Assembly: GCF_000382205.1 (NCBI RefSeq)
Contig: NZ_KB907786.1
Coordinates: 806,001 to 870,000 of the forward strand
Source of the DNA: Dyadobacter beijingensis DSM 21582
GTDB taxonomy: Bacteria; Bacteroidota; Bacteroidia; Cytophagales; Spirosomataceae
Direction of reading: 5' to 3'
DNA length: 64,000 nucleotides
Positions 25,332-34,828 of the stretch are shown here, piece after piece. Both the position numbers and the translations under genes were made by a program. The notes below the pieces were generated by a model. It worked only from the letters and a program-made list of their open reading frames with translations, was not told where the DNA came from and searched no databases. Every line of letters begins with the position of its first letter. Within the stretch, counting starts at the first letter, position 1.

Positions 25332-27377
25332 TTATTTTAGGTCGATGTCGGCTTGGATGGTGGTAAAACCGGTCGGTTTGAGAATGGTAATGTGGATTTG
25401 TTTGTCAAAACCACGCACAGGAATGGTAATATCCTTCGTTTCGCCGGGGTTGATCTCGGGCAATGCGATGCTGGTGTCACCCGCTTTCAGTACATACCCT
25501 TTCAAAGGCCGGGCCGGAAAATCGCCGCGGGCCGTCACTTTCAGCACCAGCTGGTGAATGCCCTGTTCGCCGGTCGTATAGGTGCCTTTTTCGATCGTTA
25601 CGGGCGAAAGTTCGTTTTGATGCACGGGGTAGGCGAGCCGCGGCGACCGGTCCGGCCCCACAATGCCCCACGGGCGGAAGCCATTCACATTCGTGCCGAA
25701 CAGCTTGCTGCGGTAGTCGTTGTAAGTCCACCACGAAGCGCCCGCCACAAATGGCCGCTTGCGGATTTCAGCCATTACATCGCTCAAATGCTGCGCTTGC
25801 CCGGCCTCGCCGCCCTTGCCATCCGACCGGGTCCCCCATTCGCTGATGAACACCGGCTTGTCGGGGTACAGCTTATGAATGTGGTCCAGCGATTTCGCGT
25901 GGCCGCCGTAGGTATTGGTCGAAACAAAATCGACGTACTGGCTGGCCTCGTCCTCCGGTTTGGCGGGTAACTGGTTCAGGAGCATGCTCGCGAATGTGTA
26001 CAGGCGCGTGGGATCGAGCTCGCGGGCGTAAGCGATCATGTCCTTGGTCCAACGCTGGCCGCCGGGTGTCGTCGACCCGTATTCGTTGCCGACGCTGTAC
26101 GCGATCACGCTCGGGTGGTTCCAGTCGCGTTCGGCCATTTCGCGGAACTGTGCGCGGAATTTCGTGCGCATCGAGTCGTTGTCCATTTGCTTCGGCGTGA
26201 GCTGCCAGTTACCGGCTTCGGTGATGATGAGCATGCCGTAGCGGTCGGCGAGGTCGTAGAAGTATTCGGAAGGCGTGTAATGCGTCAGACGCTGGAATTC
26301 CATGCCCGCTTCTTTCATCAACCTGAAATCCTGTTCGATCAGCCAGTCGGGTTCCACAGAGCCCAGGCCGGGGTAGTCGATCACGCGGTTGCCGCCGCCG
26401 ACCTTCACCGGTTTGCCATTCAAAAGCAGCTGCGCATTACCGACCTCGATTTTCCTGATCCCGAAATTCGATACGAGCGTATCTGCCCCGACAATCGTTT
26501 TCATTTCATACAAATTCGGCTGGTCCAGGTCCCAAAGTTTCACCTGCGCGGGCGTCAAAGCCGCTTCGGTTTCCAGGATCGCCGTTGTCCCGGCCGGGAT
26601 ACTGGCCGTTTTGGTTTTCCATTTTAATACCAATGGTTTTTTGTCCTGCACAACGGCGAAATCCAGTTTCGGCGACATCGCATTAGCAGAAGCATTCCGC
26701 ACCCGTACTTTGGCTCTCACTACCGCCGAGCCCTTCGCCAGGTCCGGTATTGTTTCGATTTTAACATTTTCCGTGTAAACCTCCGGCTCGATCGTCAGGT
26801 AAACCGGCCGGATAAGACCGCCATAGTTGACCCAACCCACAAAACCGTCGTTCACATTGCCGCCGTCCTTAATGCCGGGGATCGTATTCGTTTTCCAGGT
26901 ATCGTTATTGACGGCCACTACCAAGAGGTTGTTCCCATCTTTCAGCTGGTCGGTCACGTCGAAGCTGAACGGCGTATAACCCCCTTCATGTTCGCCGACA
27001 GCCTGTCCGTTCAGCCACACGTTGGTTTTGTAATAGGCCGCATCGAAATGCAGGATGACGCGCTTGCCGGTCGTGCGTTTCCAGGCGAAAGTCTTGCGGT
27101 ACCAGGCTGTGCCCGTATAAAATTCATAGCGCGGATCGGTCGAGAAGCAATGCGGGACGGTCACCTTGTCCTGGCGGCTTTCCTGCGCAATACCATCGCG
27201 GTACCACTGGTTGGCTATGCCCAACCCGGCCGGATCGAGCAGGAACCACCACTCGCCATGCAGCGGGATCGCGTCAGGCTGCCGGATATGGTAACGGGCC
27301 GCGTTCGGTTGGGCCGCTACCCATGCGGTGGTTAAAGAAACTAAAATCGAGAAGGTTAACAGGCTTAATCGTTTCAT
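25332..27377 (-). CDS. Glycoside hydrolase family 2 enzyme (secreted)
   Basis: From ATG 27377 the 681-residue protein begins with a signal peptide ending VAAQ; an in-frame upstream ATG at 27473 would add 32 polar residues that spoil it. GH2 domains in order: jelly roll (about 30-195, with GEWWFLLDP and GGYTPFSFDVTD), immunoglobulin-like (200-310) and TIM barrel. The catalytic acid is Glu432 in YSVGNEYGS and the nucleophile Glu513 in FISEWGTRS. GH2 covers beta-galactosidases, glucuronidases and mannosidases; the specificity cannot be read here. Likely periplasmic, cutting oligosaccharides imported by SusCD at 35970-40508. Confidence 0.9.
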   Translation of the reverse strand: MKRLSLLTFSILVSLTTAWVAAQPNAARYHIRQPDAIPLHGEWWFLLDPAGLGIANQWYRDGIAQESRQDKVTVPHCFSTDPRYEFYTGTAWYRKTFAWKRTTGKRVILHFDAAYYKTNVWLNGQAVGEHEGGYTPFSFDVTDQLKDGNNLLVVAVNNDTWKTNTIPGIKDGGNVNDGFVGWVNYGGLIRPVYLTIEPEVYTENVKIETIPDLAKGSAVVRAKVRVRNASANAMSPKLDFAVVQDKKPLVLKWKTKTASIPAGTTAILETEAALTPAQVKLWDLDQPNLYEMKTIVGADTLVSNFGIRKIEVGNAQLLLNGKPVKVGGGNRVIDYPGLGSVEPDWLIEQDFRLMKEAGMEFQRLTHYTPSEYFYDLADRYGMLIITEAGNWQLTPKQMDNDSMRTKFRAQFREMAERDWNHPSVIAYSVGNEYGSTTPGGQRWTKDMIAYARELDPTRLYTFASMLLNQLPAKPEDEASQYVDFVSTNTYGGHAKSLDHIHKLYPDKPVFISEWGTRSDGKGGEAGQAQHLSDVMAEIRKRPFVAGASWWTYNDYRSKLFGTNVNGFRPWGIVGPDRSPRLAYPVHQNELSPVTIEKGTYTTGEQGIHQLVLKVTARGDFPARPLKGYVLKAGDTSIALPEINPGETKDITIPVRGFDKQIHITILKPTGFTTIQADIDLK

Positions 27378-27512
27378 TATGTGATGTCTTTCAGTTGTGC
27401 TTTGTTTTTGTTTGCGGTTGATTTTTGTTGTGCCCCTAACGGGACTGGCTGCTGTCATGTGATCCGTGGGCATATCGAACTTTCCCAGTAAAATCCCGTC
27501 GCCAGCGCAAAC

Positions 27513-29225
27513 CTACGCGACGACCCGCGTTTCATCTTCCTGCACCAGTACCACCTTCCGCGCCGCCGAAAACGGTATCGCCGCCGAAATCAAAACCACT
27601 ACCGCCACGCCGGCCGTTACCAGCGTCCCGTCGGTTGTTAAAAAGCTTAGGATGAACAGCATCACAGCCGTAAACAGCAACGCCCCCGCGATTACCTGTA
27701 ATCCGAACCGGTTTTGTTTTTTAATTTCAAATGCCTCCTGCGCGTCCATTTTTGTCGCTTCCTGCCTGCGCTGGTCTTTGGAAAGCATATAAATGGTATA
27801 CTCATCCGCTACGAGGCTCTTCGACCGTGCCCATAGCTCGTAGGCGAGCAGTAGTAACAGCGGCAGGCCCACGCCCACGATCGTTTCCATTCCGCGTGAG
27901 AGTTTGAAATCCAGCAGCAATGGGGCGAGCGTTTTGAAAAACAAATTGACAACCAGTCCGATACAGGTAATCCACAGCGTAGCGCGGCCATTCAATCTTT
28001 TGGAAAACAATGCCCAGAGCGGCGGCGCCAGCAGCGGGCCACCGGAAATGGCCGAAATGCTCAGCACCACCTCCACAATCCCCCCCGCGGCAGGTACCAG
28101 CAATGCGATGCCGATCATCCCCAACCCGAAAAACCACGACGAGCCCCGCGCGACGCGGATCAGCTGCCGGTCGGACGCTGCCGGGTTGATCATGCCTTTG
28201 TAAATGTCGTTGGTGAAAACCGCCGACACGACGTTCAATGCCGTATTCGCGCTGGCGGAGGTGGAGAAATACATGCCCGTGAGCATCAGGCCGAGCAGCC
28301 CGGGCGGGAGCACCAGCTTACAGATCATCAGGTAGGCATTCTCGGTGTCCAGGCCCGTCAACGCCGGGTTAATGGCCTTGTAGATCATCGGCGGAAACAT
28401 CCAGATCACCGGGCTGATCAGGTACAATCCGGCAAAGAGGAATGCCACTTTTTTGGCGGATTTCTCGCTATCGACGCTCGTGTAGCGCTGTACCATCGTC
28501 CAGTTGCCGCCGATGTAGCAAATGTGGTAAATCACAAATGCCGCCACGAAGCCGAGCGTATATTCGCCATTAAGCAGGTTGAAAAAATCGTCGGGGATGT
28601 TGCTCGTAAACCCTTCCCAGCCGCCCACTTTATCAAACGATAGCGGCAGCAGGATGAACACGGCGGCGGATAGGACGACGAATTGCAAAATATCCGTCAC
28701 CATCACGGCCCACAACCCCCCTACGGCCGTGTAGGCGATCATGAAAAGTCCGAGACCGATCGTACACGGCACGAGCGGCAGGTCCAGCGAAGCGCTTACC
28801 AGTTTCGCCACCGGGTACAGCACGGAGCCTTTGATGAACACCGAAACGAGCGTGAAAATGAATATGTAGGTCTTTTGCACAGGCAGTCCGAGACGTTCGC
28901 GGATGAATTCGGCGGCGGTGAGCGCGCCCGTGCGTTTCCAGCGCGGTGCCAGATAGAGGGCCGTCACCAACGCCCCGATGCACATCGTCCATTGAATGGT
29001 AACAGCCACCCAGCCGTGTTTGTAGGCGATCGAGCCCCAGGCCACGAAGGTGCCGGCCGAGAAAAAGCTCATAAAAAGCGACAGCCCTCCGATAAACCAC
29101 GGCACTGCCTCGCCCCCGGCAAAAAATGACTTCAAATTGCGCCCCGTCCGGGCAAAAAGCATCCCAATGCCCATCACGAACGCGGAGAATACGAGAATGA
29201 CAATGGTGTCGGTGGTGTTGTTCAT
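27513..29225 (-). CDS. Sodium:solute symporter (SSS family)
   Basis: A 570-residue inner-membrane protein with about 14 transmembrane helices. SSS features include MGIGMLFARTGRNLKSFFAGGEAVPWFIGGLSLF near the start, the GTAxAW-like segment FMSFFSAGTFVAWGSIAY and TSASANTALNVVSAVFTNDIYKG. A charged C-terminal stretch (about 490-520) precedes two last helices. It lies in the middle of the glycan/glycoside operon, so it probably brings the released sugar or its oxidised product into the cytoplasm with sodium. Substrate unknown. Confidence 0.88.
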   Translation of the reverse strand: MNNTTDTIVILVFSAFVMGIGMLFARTGRNLKSFFAGGEAVPWFIGGLSLFMSFFSAGTFVAWGSIAYKHGWVAVTIQWTMCIGALVTALYLAPRWKRTGALTAAEFIRERLGLPVQKTYIFIFTLVSVFIKGSVLYPVAKLVSASLDLPLVPCTIGLGLFMIAYTAVGGLWAVMVTDILQFVVLSAAVFILLPLSFDKVGGWEGFTSNIPDDFFNLLNGEYTLGFVAAFVIYHICYIGGNWTMVQRYTSVDSEKSAKKVAFLFAGLYLISPVIWMFPPMIYKAINPALTGLDTENAYLMICKLVLPPGLLGLMLTGMYFSTSASANTALNVVSAVFTNDIYKGMINPAASDRQLIRVARGSSWFFGLGMIGIALLVPAAGGIVEVVLSISAISGGPLLAPPLWALFSKRLNGRATLWITCIGLVVNLFFKTLAPLLLDFKLSRGMETIVGVGLPLLLLLAYELWARSKSLVADEYTIYMLSKDQRRQEATKMDAQEAFEIKKQNRFGLQVIAGALLFTAVMLFILSFLTTDGTLVTAGVAVVVLISAAIPFSAARKVVLVQEDETRVVA

Positions 29226-29228
29226 AAA

Positions 29229-29320
29229 ATGCCAGATGCTATATGCTGTAAGCTGTAAGCTGTATGCTTGGTTGTTGTTTGGTTGCTTAAAGCTTACTGC
29301 CTACGGCTTATAGCTTATAA
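29229..29320. repeat. Intergenic TATATGCTGTAAGC-type repeat
   Basis: Between the symporter gene and the upstream 29301-31880 gene lie units such as GCTATATGCTGTAAGCTGTAAGC and, in inverted form, GCTTATAGCTTATAA. They match the repeat family at 21508-21715. The downstream part overlaps the last codons of the upstream gene. Confidence 0.5.
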
Positions 29321-31880
29321 CCAACGTCCTGCTTCCGAATGCGGGCAGTTTGATATTGTTGATGGCTGCTTTCTGGCCCGTTTCGGCCCATGTCATCGCC
29401 GCGGCGGTGGCTTGCGACACTTTGCTGCCGTCGATTTTGAGGTTGAATGCCGTCGGCTGCGCGCTGTTGTTCAGCAGCGTGACGTAGTAAATGTTTTTGG
29501 TTTCAGATTTGGAAATAATAGGGTCGATGGACGGGCTGTCGGCTGCTATGAAGCCTTCGGTGATGACCAGTTTTGCCTTATCCCCGAACACGTCGCCCGG
29601 CGCGAAGCCGTAAGTCTGGTGCGGGCCTACTTTGGGCGTCACAAACCCGCGCGGGAACACCACTTTGCCGTTCGAGCGCAATGCCGCTTCGGAAAGCAGG
29701 TAGTCGGTGATCCAGCCGATCTGCCACCAGGCGTGGTGCGGGTAGGGGCCGGCGCCGCGGTTCATCGCATTCCAGTAGTAGGATGCCACGCTCGTTTTGC
29801 TGTCTACAAACGCATCCCGGCCGATCGCCGCCGCCCGTGCCATATCGGCGAAAAGCTGTTCGCCCGTCAGCTGGTAAATGCGGATAAACAGCCCCGCATG
29901 GCTCGCCAGCTGAATAGGCCCATGCCGGGTGGCTGACCCGAAAATACCGCCATGCTCGAAGCTGAGGCCGGTTTGGCTGATCTCCCAATCCTCTCTCGCT
30001 ACGCCATTCACGGTTTTAGAACGGTGATCGGCAATAGGGTGGGTGTAAATGGAAGAGGTGTAAATTTTCGCGCAGGTGACGGCGGCCTCCTGGTATTTTT
30101 TGTTTTGGGTTAAATCAAACAAATCCAGCAATGCCTGTGCCGACTGGCCCGTAGCGAAGTCGGGGGCGTAACGCGCGTCTCCGCACACGCCGAGGAAGGC
30201 ACCGGTTTGCACGGCGTTTTGGATAAACCATTCAGCGCCTTTTTCGGCAGCTTTCAAATATTTATCGTCTTTCAGCATGCGGTGCGCGACGATCAATCCG
30301 TAGAATGTCGGCCGTACGTCCTGAATGTCCTTGAATGTCTCCTGCTCTGTTTTACGGTCGTAAGCCACGGCGAAGCTGCCGTCTTCGCGCTGCCAGCTGA
30401 GCAGCCGTTCGGCGCCCAGTTGCAGCCGTTCTTTCAATTCCGCATTATCCGGCTCGAAAAGCAGCATATTGCCCACGTCGAGCATTACATAGTAGGTCAA
30501 TGCGATCGGTTCCACCACCTCGCCCCATTCTTCCACGAACTTTTTCTTCTTGGCTAAATAATACTGGCCTTCCACGGCACCTTTAAAGAAACCGGGCTCC
30601 GTTTGCTGCTGCACGAGCTTGAAGTTTTCGGCCGGAGGCAGCACTTTTCGGGTCAGCTCGGGGTCCTGCGTGGCATTGGCGAGCATCCACATTGCGCCGT
30701 AATCCGAGTTTTTCATCGCATCCTTATCCGAGCCCACCACGCCGCCGAGGTACGACTGTGCCCCGATCTGCTTGCCCTTGAACTCCTCGATATTCCACAA
30801 CGAAGTCTTCGGATCGGTGAGGTAATGGTGCATTTTTTCAATGCGATCGGTCAATGCCTGCTTGCTCTGACGCAATGCGAGTGTTTCGCGGAATTTGTAG
30901 ATGTCTACGGCCGCGTGTTTGGTGGCCTGGAACCAATCGCCGTCGATTATGCTGTACCGGAACGACCAGGAAACCGACTGCCCGGCCTCCATTTCAGATT
31001 TATCTTCCCCCAAAACCGGGTAATATAAGGTAGGCGAAAGCTGTGCCTTACGGTTCATATGCGACAGGCCCAGGTGCCAGTCGATCTGCGTGATCTGGTC
31101 CTTCGCCCACGGGTCGCGCGCAAGGCCGGGCTCAGGCACAACAGACAGGGTGAAGCCATCCTTGTTGCTCACCAGCGGGCTCAGCGTGGATGCGCACCGC
31201 TCGCGGTACACCACCGGGCGGGTGGGGACGCCGTGCCCGTACGCGTAGGCGAGCGCGAAATTTTTTTGCATAAAATTTCCCTGAAAATAGCCCGGCACCG
31301 ACACCCAGCTCATCTGCTCCACCGGCAATGCGGCCAGGGTAGGCGAAGCGAGGGAGAAAAAGCCCTTCTTTTTCGCATTCAGGGTCATCGTGACGAGGAT
31401 ATCGTTCGGGAAGCGCGGGTCCATTTTCCAATGCGCGGTCACCGTGGCTACGTCCGTTTCCGACTGGAATTCCAGCCCGTTATCCTTCGCGGTGCCGGTT
31501 TTCGGGAAGAAATAAAATGCCTGTCCCGCCGTGTTCAGCGCCACGCCAGTAGTACTTTCCTTCCATTGGGTTTGCTGGTAATGGTAGGCGTCTTCGGGGA
31601 ATTTGCCGCCGGTTATCTTTTCGAACTGTTCGGCCGCTTCCGTTGAAGGTTTGGTTTCGGAATAGAGCAATGTGTATTCGCCGGAGGGAGCCGCCATTTT
31701 GGCCCATTGGCCTTTTCTGTTCACGGAAACCTCTTCGAGTTTCAATGCACCATCCTTTTCGCGCCATTGGACGCGGATGGCATTGTTGGCTAATGATTTT
31801 ACAACGGTCCGCTGGGCAGTGGCCTGCGCAACGATGAGAACGCTGAGTAAAATAGGTAGTAACAGGGTTATTCGCTTCAT
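29301..31880 (-). CDS. Large secreted protein with helical-toroid (six-hairpin-like) region
   Basis: An 859-residue protein with a signal peptide (1-22, ending ATAQ). Residues about 30-330 are beta-rich; about 340-760 are helical with recurring aromatic, Gly-rich turns (SWQREDGSFAVAYDR, AEKGAEWFIQ, DFATGQSAQALLDLFDL, HAWWQIGWITDYL), as in (alpha/alpha)6-toroid glycosidases and lyases. The end is beta-rich again. No assigned GH or PL family is recognised. It starts at an ATGA overlap with the apbE gene, so both are translationally coupled. A role in cutting the locus substrate is plausible but unproven. Confidence 0.6.
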   Translation of the reverse strand: MKRITLLLPILLSVLIVAQATAQRTVVKSLANNAIRVQWREKDGALKLEEVSVNRKGQWAKMAAPSGEYTLLYSETKPSTEAAEQFEKITGGKFPEDAYHYQQTQWKESTTGVALNTAGQAFYFFPKTGTAKDNGLEFQSETDVATVTAHWKMDPRFPNDILVTMTLNAKKKGFFSLASPTLAALPVEQMSWVSVPGYFQGNFMQKNFALAYAYGHGVPTRPVVYRERCASTLSPLVSNKDGFTLSVVPEPGLARDPWAKDQITQIDWHLGLSHMNRKAQLSPTLYYPVLGEDKSEMEAGQSVSWSFRYSIIDGDWFQATKHAAVDIYKFRETLALRQSKQALTDRIEKMHHYLTDPKTSLWNIEEFKGKQIGAQSYLGGVVGSDKDAMKNSDYGAMWMLANATQDPELTRKVLPPAENFKLVQQQTEPGFFKGAVEGQYYLAKKKKFVEEWGEVVEPIALTYYVMLDVGNMLLFEPDNAELKERLQLGAERLLSWQREDGSFAVAYDRKTEQETFKDIQDVRPTFYGLIVAHRMLKDDKYLKAAEKGAEWFIQNAVQTGAFLGVCGDARYAPDFATGQSAQALLDLFDLTQNKKYQEAAVTCAKIYTSSIYTHPIADHRSKTVNGVAREDWEISQTGLSFEHGGIFGSATRHGPIQLASHAGLFIRIYQLTGEQLFADMARAAAIGRDAFVDSKTSVASYYWNAMNRGAGPYPHHAWWQIGWITDYLLSEAALRSNGKVVFPRGFVTPKVGPHQTYGFAPGDVFGDKAKLVITEGFIAADSPSIDPIISKSETKNIYYVTLLNNSAQPTAFNLKIDGSKVSQATAAAMTWAETGQKAAINNIKLPAFGSRTLVISYKP

Positions 31881-32896
31881 TTTTCCTGGATTAGGTCTTT
31901 GATACCGTCGGTCATGAAGGAGGCGAGTCCGCCCTCCTCATTGGTGTAAAGCAGGTACACGTCGATATCTTTCCGGTTTTTCAAAAAGGTTTTGGTCGCT
32001 TCGGGACCCATTACAAAGAATGCGGTGTCGTATCCGTCGGCCGTGATGGCGTCCTTCGCGAACACGGTAACGCTGAGCAATGGCGTCTGTTCCATCGCCC
32101 CCGTGCGCGGGTCGATAATGTGGTTATAGGTAATGCCGTTGCGGACAATGCGGTTATGGTAATTTCCCGCGGTGGTCATGGCGCGGCCGGTAAGGCGCAC
32201 GGTGGCTGCGAGTGCATTCGGTTTTAGTGGATTTTCAATGCCCGTTATCCAGTCGCTACCGCCGTTTTTCCTGCCCGCGCAAAGTACTTCCCCGCCGATC
32301 TCCACCATAAACCGGTCGATGTTCTGCGTTTTCAAAAACGCACCGATGATATCTACCGAGTAACCTTGCGCGATGCCGTTGAAGTCGAGCCGGACGCCGG
32401 GCCTGGCCGTGATTTGTTCGGGATTATATTCAACCTGATTAAAACCAATGAATTGCAGCAGTGAATCCGCGTTCACGCGTTCCGGGTCGATGTTCTTTTT
32501 ATTCCCAAAACCATAGGCCTCCGAAAGCGGCATAATGGTCGGGTCGAACGCGCCGCCGGTAGCCGCATATATTTCCTTTGATTTACCTAAAACCTCGTAA
32601 AACCACGGCGAACGGAAGGTATGGCGCCCGGTTGCATTGAATACCGTCAGCTCGGAATCGGGGCGGTAAAGCGAAAGGCATCGGTCGAAGTCGGTCAGGA
32701 TGGAGTCGATTTCATGCTTCAAATGGCGATTTTGCACATCGAAATAGCGGATATGATAAGTGGTGCCCTGCGCCTCGCCGTCGATGGAAACCAGGGCCGT
32801 ATCCGCCGGGACAACGGCCTCCCCGTGCGCCGCCATTGTCGCCAACGGCAGCACGATCAGGAAGAGGGGGGATATTACTCCGGCAATGCTTATCAT
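31877..32896 (-). CDS. apbE: Exported FAD:protein FMN transferase (ApbE family)
   Basis: ApbE takes FMN from FAD and attaches it covalently to a Thr/Ser of target proteins outside the cytoplasm. The 339 residues have a hydrophobic N-terminal signal (about 5-23) and the family motifs GGAFDPT (114-120), LDFNGIAQGYSVD (170-182), EIGGEV (199-204), HIIDPRTG (259-266) and the metal-binding ADGYDTA (286-292). The gene is 18 bp after the secreted FAD oxidoreductase and overlaps the next gene by 4 bp. Its presence inside a sugar-utilization operon, beside a protein with a flavinylation-like motif (34825-35751), suggests a dedicated target. Confidence 0.93.
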   Translation of the reverse strand: MISIAGVISPLFLIVLPLATMAAHGEAVVPADTALVSIDGEAQGTTYHIRYFDVQNRHLKHEIDSILTDFDRCLSLYRPDSELTVFNATGRHTFRSPWFYEVLGKSKEIYAATGGAFDPTIMPLSEAYGFGNKKNIDPERVNADSLLQFIGFNQVEYNPEQITARPGVRLDFNGIAQGYSVDIIGAFLKTQNIDRFMVEIGGEVLCAGRKNGGSDWITGIENPLKPNALAATVRLTGRAMTTAGNYHNRIVRNGITYNHIIDPRTGAMEQTPLLSVTVFAKDAITADGYDTAFFVMGPEATKTFLKNRKDIDVYLLYTNEEGGLASFMTDGIKDLIQEK

Positions 32897-32914
32897 ATGG
32901 TATGTTATTGTAAG

Positions 32915-34828
32915 TCAGGGTTGTGGCGCGAGCGTTTCGCCTTTCAGAATGCCTGTCAGCTCCGGTAAATGGTCTTGGTACACCCCGCGCGGGCTCGTTT
33001 TGTATTTGGCCGCGAGGTACGACGCGAAGCCGACGACCTCGCCCATCATCCCGCAGGTACGCATCACCCGCGTGCTTCCGAACGCGACGTGCGTAGTGCT
33101 GATATTCCGGCCGGCCATAAACAGGTTACGGATGTTTTTGGAATACAGGCAGCGGTAGGGGATTGTGTAGGGCGCTACCTTGATGTGCTTCGTGCCGGCA
33201 AAAAACTCCTGTCCTTCAAAATACTGGCTGTTTTTGGCATCGGGGAAATGCAGGTCGATCGTCCATGTGGCGGTGACAGAGCCGTCGGGGTAAAATTTGC
33301 CTTCCTGGATATCCATCTGGTTCAGCACATAATCGCCGATGAGCCGGCGCGACTCGCGTTTACCGCCAATGTAGGCCACCCACGCCAGCTCCTTTTTGCC
33401 GTATTTAGCGGCTTTGTTCTTTTTGAGATAGGACCAGTTGCCATAAATCGCCCGCAGGTTATGGTCGCGGATCTGCTCGGCCTGGGTAATGGTGTTGAAA
33501 TTCCCGAACCCGGTTTCCCATTGCCAGTCGGACTTCGGCTCGTCGATATGGTACTCGTCCGAAAACTGCATGGCCCAGGGCGTTTCGGGGAACGACGAAA
33601 CGGTATCCCGGTCCACCGAAGCCCACAAATTGGAAGTACCCAATGTAAAATCGTCGCTCTTTTCCGCCGCCAGCGATTCACCGGTTTCGGCTTTGCTTTC
33701 CCGGCCCATCCGGAACTCCGCGCCGGCCAGGAAGCCAACGGTACCATCGCCCGTACAATCCGAGAAGAACGAGCCCGAAAAGCGCCGTTCCTGGTTGGTA
33801 GCAATGTCGCGGCCGACCACGGCAGTGATAATGTCGTTCTCTTTTTCTACCTTAAAAACGTGGGTATTGAGGAAGAGCGAAAGGTTTTTCTCGGCTTTCA
33901 CGATGGAGATTTTGCGTGCATCGCCGTACTCTTTGGCGTCGGGGTTACCATTGCCGGGGTCGCCGTTGTCCATTTCGCGGACAATGCGGCCGAGTTTCGG
34001 ATAGTGGTTTTTGTCCACGTCGCCCATCAAATGCACGCGTACTTCGGAGCTATTGTTGCCGCCCAGCACTGGCCGGTCCTGGATGAGCGCGACGGTGAGG
34101 CCCATGCGTGCCGCGGAAATGGCTGCGCAGGTGCCCGCAATGCCTCCGCCTACCACCACGAGGTCGTAGCGGCCGGCATCCTGCGGCTTGTCGGTGAGGT
34201 TGAGCAGTTTCCTGCGGAATGCCGTCAGTGCTTCCAGCTCGTTCGGGGGGGTGAATTTCAGGTCGTCGGTGAAAAGTAAGGCATCGCAGCGGCCGTTGAA
34301 GCCGGTGAGGTCTTTCAGGGCCAGTTTGGTGGTGGCATTTTTAATGTCGACCACCCCGCCATCGTACCATTTCCATCCATCGGCCCCGCTTTCGCCGAAT
34401 GTCTGGCCGGTAGACTTGCCATCGATGATCACCTGGAACTTGCCAGGCCCTTTCGGGAACGGCGCCCAGTCTTTGGTACGCACCCACAAATGGTACTTGC
34501 CGGTTTTCGGGAATTGTACCGAAGTGGCGGCATTCTTCACCGGCCGCCCCATTCCATGTGCCATGATATAAGCCGAGTTCATGACCACAAAAGACTGCTG
34601 ATCGATCACCCAGCCGCCTTTGTCTTCAAATGATTCTGTCTCCACCAAAACATGATTCTGGCCCAGAACAGGAAACATCAAAATCATCAAAACAACAATC
34701 CCCAACAACTTCTGATAGTCCCCTGAATTAGGTCCGGGGCAAGGGGATTTTTTGTCATGCTTAGTTGCCAGAGGCATCTGAGCGCTTATTGCCCCGGAAT
34801 GAAGTCCGGGGATTTGGGGAATGTTCAT
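32915..34828 (-). CDS. Secreted FAD-dependent oxidoreductase with N-terminal beta-sandwich
   Basis: A 637-residue reading. Residues 41-57 form a signal peptide (LLGIVVLMILMFPVLGQ), then a carbohydrate-binding-like or golvesin-like beta-sandwich (about 59-190), then a PF12831 FAD domain: GGGIAGTCAA (227-236), LGGNNSSEVRVH, GKRESRRLIGDYVLNQMDI and AGRNISTTHVAFGSTRVM. The start is uncertain. ATG 34828 overlaps the upstream stop (ATGA), but residues 1-40 encode a GC-rich hairpin repeat; ATG at 34777, or a TTG near 34708, would give a more normal signal peptide. It is paired with ApbE and the candidate FMN carrier, so it may pass electrons to the latter. Confidence 0.85.
   Translation of the reverse strand: MNIPQIPGLHSGAISAQMPLATKHDKKSPCPGPNSGDYQKLLGIVVLMILMFPVLGQNHVLVETESFEDKGGWVIDQQSFVVMNSAYIMAHGMGRPVKNAATSVQFPKTGKYHLWVRTKDWAPFPKGPGKFQVIIDGKSTGQTFGESGADGWKWYDGGVVDIKNATTKLALKDLTGFNGRCDALLFTDDLKFTPPNELEALTAFRRKLLNLTDKPQDAGRYDLVVVGGGIAGTCAAISAARMGLTVALIQDRPVLGGNNSSEVRVHLMGDVDKNHYPKLGRIVREMDNGDPGNGNPDAKEYGDARKISIVKAEKNLSLFLNTHVFKVEKENDIITAVVGRDIATNQERRFSGSFFSDCTGDGTVGFLAGAEFRMGRESKAETGESLAAEKSDDFTLGTSNLWASVDRDTVSSFPETPWAMQFSDEYHIDEPKSDWQWETGFGNFNTITQAEQIRDHNLRAIYGNWSYLKKNKAAKYGKKELAWVAYIGGKRESRRLIGDYVLNQMDIQEGKFYPDGSVTATWTIDLHFPDAKNSQYFEGQEFFAGTKHIKVAPYTIPYRCLYSKNIRNLFMAGRNISTTHVAFGSTRVMRTCGMMGEVVGFASYLAAKYKTSPRGVYQDHLPELTGILKGETLAPQP
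34792..34811. repeat. GC-rich hairpin inside the 5' end of the oxidoreductase reading frame
   Basis: CCCCGGA and TCCGGGG (34792-34798 with 34805-34811) form a perfect 7-bp hairpin; a related motif lies near 34729. It resembles the dispersed CCGGGG-type repeats at 35821-35965. It falls within the first 40 doubtful codons of the 32915-34828 gene. Confidence 0.6.

Noticed and set aside
27378..27473. Longer start for the GH2 gene
   Set aside because: It would put 32 polar residues before a good signal peptide that begins at ATG 27377.
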